In this document: positions 60,311-64,000 of the stretch, piece after piece | How positions within the stretch are numbered: position 1 is the stretch's first letter | Layout: the number at the start of each line of letters is the position of its first letter | Assembly (NCBI GenBank): GCA_934045075.1 | Contig: OW203732.1 | Coordinates: forward strand, 7,713,001 to 7,777,000 | Reading direction: 5' to 3' | DNA: 64,000 nt | Origin: Yponomeuta sedellus | Taxonomy: Eukaryota; Arthropoda; Insecta; Lepidoptera; Yponomeutidae | Program-made: the position numbers and the translations under genes | Notes under the pieces: model-generated | Database searches by the model: none | The model's input: the letters and a program-made list of their open reading frames with translations, nothing else | Told to the model about the DNA's origin: nothing

Positions 60311-63300
60311 CTTAAATGAGATTTTTAGAGAAATAATGATTGGAAAACTGAGAATGCTTTATTCTAAGGGATTGCAAGAATAATTGAAATTCGGATAGTG
60401 TAACATTTGTGTGTACATACACAAAATATTAATAATATAGAACACAAACTTACGACATTCAATTCGCATCAAGAAATTAATAAAAGTTTTATTAAATGTA
60501 TTACCACATTTTATGTAACGAAACCAGTCATGGATACAGGAGTATTATAAATATAAAATCTTTCTCTCTTTGCATACCTCATATTTAATAACGATAACGA
60601 AACCATTTAAATGTATTCAATCATTAAAAAGAGTTAGTTATACTCAAAACATACTGTCAGTATGTCATAATGATCACTCCTGTATTCGGTCTATTGAATG
60701 TATGAAAATTACGTAAAGGTATTAGGTATAGAGAGTTCGAGATTCGTGATTCTATGAATGGATGCCAATTTGATGTAAGCGAGGTGAAATCTCAAAAAAA
60801 ACGTAGGTTAAAACGCGTAAAGTTAGGCGTTCTCAAGACTATATAGAAATCTATAAAGCCTTGCCTTATAATGCTCTCTTGATAATGATGAAATTATATT
60901 TACGGTTACCTATTTGTGGAAGCAAGTATTCGTTTAGATATAGGACGTATGTGTATAATATTATTTTACTGAGTGTTATGCTGAAGTAATATTAGATTTA
61001 ATTTATTTCCCATTTATCGGTCAGTATTTAAAATTTAAGTATTGTTGGTTCTGTTCAAGTATTGCTATTAGTTTCTTAAACGTTAGCCAGAAGCATTAGA
61101 ATGACAAAAGGAAGTTAACTAATAGATACTTTAATAGATAGCACATTCTGTCGCCTTCCAATACAAAATGTTTCCAAGTTTGCCTTTAAACTAATACAAA
61201 GCAAGCAAAAATAATATTGGAATTATTTTAATAAGATTTAATAAGTTTTCCAATGCATTGAAATATAGATATACGATGGCATTTTTGAGATCAAACATTC
61301 GTAACATAACCAAATTGTTGTGGCATTAGGTATATGTATTTGATTTTATTATTTGTCCGATTCACCTCATTGTTATGGTCAGTTTTGTGTAATATTTGTT
61401 TATATTAACGCTAAAGGCATTTACACGTATCGCGGCCCTATTAGGCTGTTTGATAATGCTTCCATCCGATATTTTTATTGATTTTTTTCCCGTCCTTTAC
61501 GTTAGCTTTAGTTTTGTAGTTTCGCATCCCACGGGCCAGTAATACAACAGTCTTTGAAATATTGTGATAGTATTTATGTAGACAGCGCTTGGCTGTCGCA
61601 CAGCTGAGATCCTTAAAACCGAATTATCGAAGGCAGTTATATCCCCAAATCCAATCGGTACATTGCCCAGGCGCATACAAATATTTTCTATAGTTATCTT
61701 CTCCTTATGTTGCATATTTTCTTTCTAACATATTGATATCTGCCTTTGGTACTGTCGCCTCGTTTCCATTTAAGAAATAATGTTTATTCAAATGATATAA
61801 GTATTCATTAAGCTTACATACCGTATTTGAAAGCTTTAAAATTGAGATTATTTATTATTTATCATTGGGAACACTGTGGTGACGTCTATACAGAATTATA
61901 AATTTTTATTGACTATATAGTATTACTTCATACTAATGTAATCTAAATGAAGCAATAATTGCTGTAATTGTGAATGACAACTTTATATGTCGCTTCTGAA
62001 ATTCGCTCTCTTGTCTAGCTCTCTAGTTGATACACGAATTGTGATTTTAATGATCTGTGAGGCCATTCTCTCTCATGTTGTTTGACAAAGTAAAATGGCT
62101 TCGATGGAATTTTTCGATGATAATGTTTACCTGTATCTGTCGTGTCCTCCATTGTACTACGTGTCTCTGGAGACAGTAGTAATACAGTATTATTTTTAAA
62201 TTATATCTACTGTACATTTTCTGTTAGGTTTACTTTTTATTATTACTAGTTTTTATTTAAGTTGACACTCGAATTTAATTCTTTTAAGTCCATGACTACT
62301 TACTAAGGTTTACGGAATTAATTCTTTTACTAATTACGTGCTCTACTTAAAAGGAGATAACCAAGTATTGAAAATATATTTTTCTTGTGATGTTACGTAA
62401 ACTCTTGTCAATATACAAAAATATTTACTAATATCCCCCCCATAAACTGAAATGCTCTTGGATCTTCCAATTTGGTTATTTATTATCGTTTAGGTTAAAG
62501 TGTAACGATGTAATATTGTATTAGGAGTTGATGAACAATTTTATCGATATTAAGTTACTAACAAACCGGTTGTGTTGTGTGTGCTTGCGCTAACTAGCAT
62601 GTGTTTGTGGTTTTTATTTCTGTAGTCTTAGACTACATCGTAGTAGGGCGCGTTCTGAGGACCGTCGATTTCACCTTCTAGAACGGCAAAGCTACAACCA
62701 GCGTTCCAATTGATTCTTGTGTATTATAATTGTAATCTATGATGAAATATTGGCTTGAACGTCATAATATTCCATTTTGTCTGTTCTCAGCGTCTACATG
62801 TAAAGATTAAGACTGATAATCTTTTCAGCTAACCCTAATCCTTTCAGATAATCTTTTTCATGCGCAGCTCTGAAGCGATATAATAATTATATCTGTAGCA
62901 CCCGAATTGATGTTAAAGTATTTAATTAAAATGTGATATTTTTTTGAAAAAATATAGAGATGTGTGTGTTTCCAAAATATAAAGCAATAACATTGTGATA
63001 AGTGGTAACAAGCATTGTATTGTATGTATCAAGAGTTTATTCTGACTATTGTGAAGTGTTAAGGTCAATTACACGATATGTATACTTAGAACTAAGATGG
63101 TCGTTCTTGTAGAGAGACCACTCTCCTTAATCATTTTCGTCTATCAAGAAAATATGAAAGACACCCAGACACCGTGTTTGTAGTTCGAGTCTTGAAGAAA
63201 GTTGCCTTTTCACTTGTTTAACCTGAGAAAAAAATCCTAAAGCAATAATATGTAGTTGTAACATAATTAACGAATGTCAGAGCGTAGGGATCGCCGCGAA

Positions 63301-64000
63301 TCACCGGTATTTACTATAGAGGTTGTGAAAAAGACCAGCTAAGTGGCAGCGAATATTCCACATGGCCATGGATTTACGTTTAGCTAGTAAGTTAATCTTG
63401 GCTCTCGTGTGTTCTGGATAGTTCCGAAAGAATAGTTCTATTTTTGTTTCCGCTAAGCTTTCACCAACGATTTCCTTGTAAAATAAACCGATGTAAGCAA
63501 CATATTTACAGGCATTGAAGCTTTTGGACCATTGTTAATTATTGTTAAATCAAACTCAATAGAACCTACTTAGTAAGTTTCAGCATAAATATTAAGGAGG
63601 ACTTGCACTACTTCTTTATTGTCGCTTAAGTCGGCATTTAAATCCAATTTTTGTATGAAGAATTTTTGTTAAATGCTATCTAAGCCACGTTTAAGAAAGT
63701 GGTGCAGCAAGTCAGCCTATGATTGTTTCTCTATCGACATGTGGCCGGAATACTCATTTTAATGAAAGAAAAACATTAATTATTGTTGTATAGATGATAA
63801 ATAATGTGACTTACGCAGGGATGGATACTTAAATTATTAAAATTTTAACTGATATATTGGCTATGTAGTGCGTAGACTATTTTTTTACAAATAAATTATA
63901 GCAGCTAACTACCTGTTTTTATTTCGGACCTCCCTATAAAAACTGTACCTACTAATAGGTGCGACGAAAGATTATTAAATCTTCTTCCAAAATGTGAGGA

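Larger units (their letters stand above)
58223..64000 (+). other. 3' flank of the GATA gene; no exon seen
   Basis: Apart from the elements listed, this 5.8 kb is AT-rich and has no supportable coding exon on either strand. The first AATAAA after the stop in plain sequence is about 60096; others follow. It may be a long 3' UTR, or intergenic. Confidence 0.45.

Overview
This is a stretch of an insect nuclear genome, most likely a moth or butterfly. The genes are split into many short exons (27 to 684 bp) with canonical GT-AG introns. Introns and spacers are AT-rich and full of short tRNA-derived SINE-like repeats, LINE 3' tails and small terminal-inverted-repeat (TIR) elements. The proteins are insect-type. 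No bacterial operon, rRNA, genuine tRNA or CRISPR was seen.

Layout. (1) 1-1430, minus: the first 476 codons of a transposon-like open frame that runs off the left edge. (2) 3862-23530, minus: a complete 15-exon gene for a ClC-7 type endolysosomal Cl-/H+ exchanger (792 aa as assembled). (3) 23531-27205: spacer between the two head-to-head genes, holding one MITE and a foldback SINE. (4) 27206-58222, plus: a nine-exon gene for a zinc-finger transcription factor with an N-terminal ZAD domain, one GATA finger and a C-terminal P-L-N-L-V motif (620 aa). (5) 28343-40492, minus: an eight-exon leucine-rich-repeat type I membrane protein (478 aa) lying wholly inside intron 2 of the GATA gene. (6) 58223-64000: no coding exon seen; 3' flank or long 3' UTR, with two TIR elements and a palindrome. 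All exon phases agree across the three multi-exon genes, so these models are internally consistent, but they come from reading splice signals and protein similarity without transcripts.

Most unusual feature. Four separate exons in three unrelated genes are each followed, in the intron just downstream, by a tandem array of decayed copies of that exon's own 3' end, its splice donor and the start of its intron. They are ClC-7 exon 10, ClC-7 exon 12, LRR exon 6 and GATA exon 4. Units are about 265, 200, 111 and 145-190 bp, with 2 to 6 extra copies. The two copies nearest GATA exon 4 keep an acceptor, a donor, an open frame and a length divisible by three, so they could be spliced as extra 20- and 19-codon exons. 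The introns also carry many perfect snap-back palindromes of unrelated sequence. One process of templated local copying could explain both, but that is inference.

The three host genes have no evident joint pathway. Their arrangement (divergent pair plus a nested gene) may matter for regulation more than shared function.
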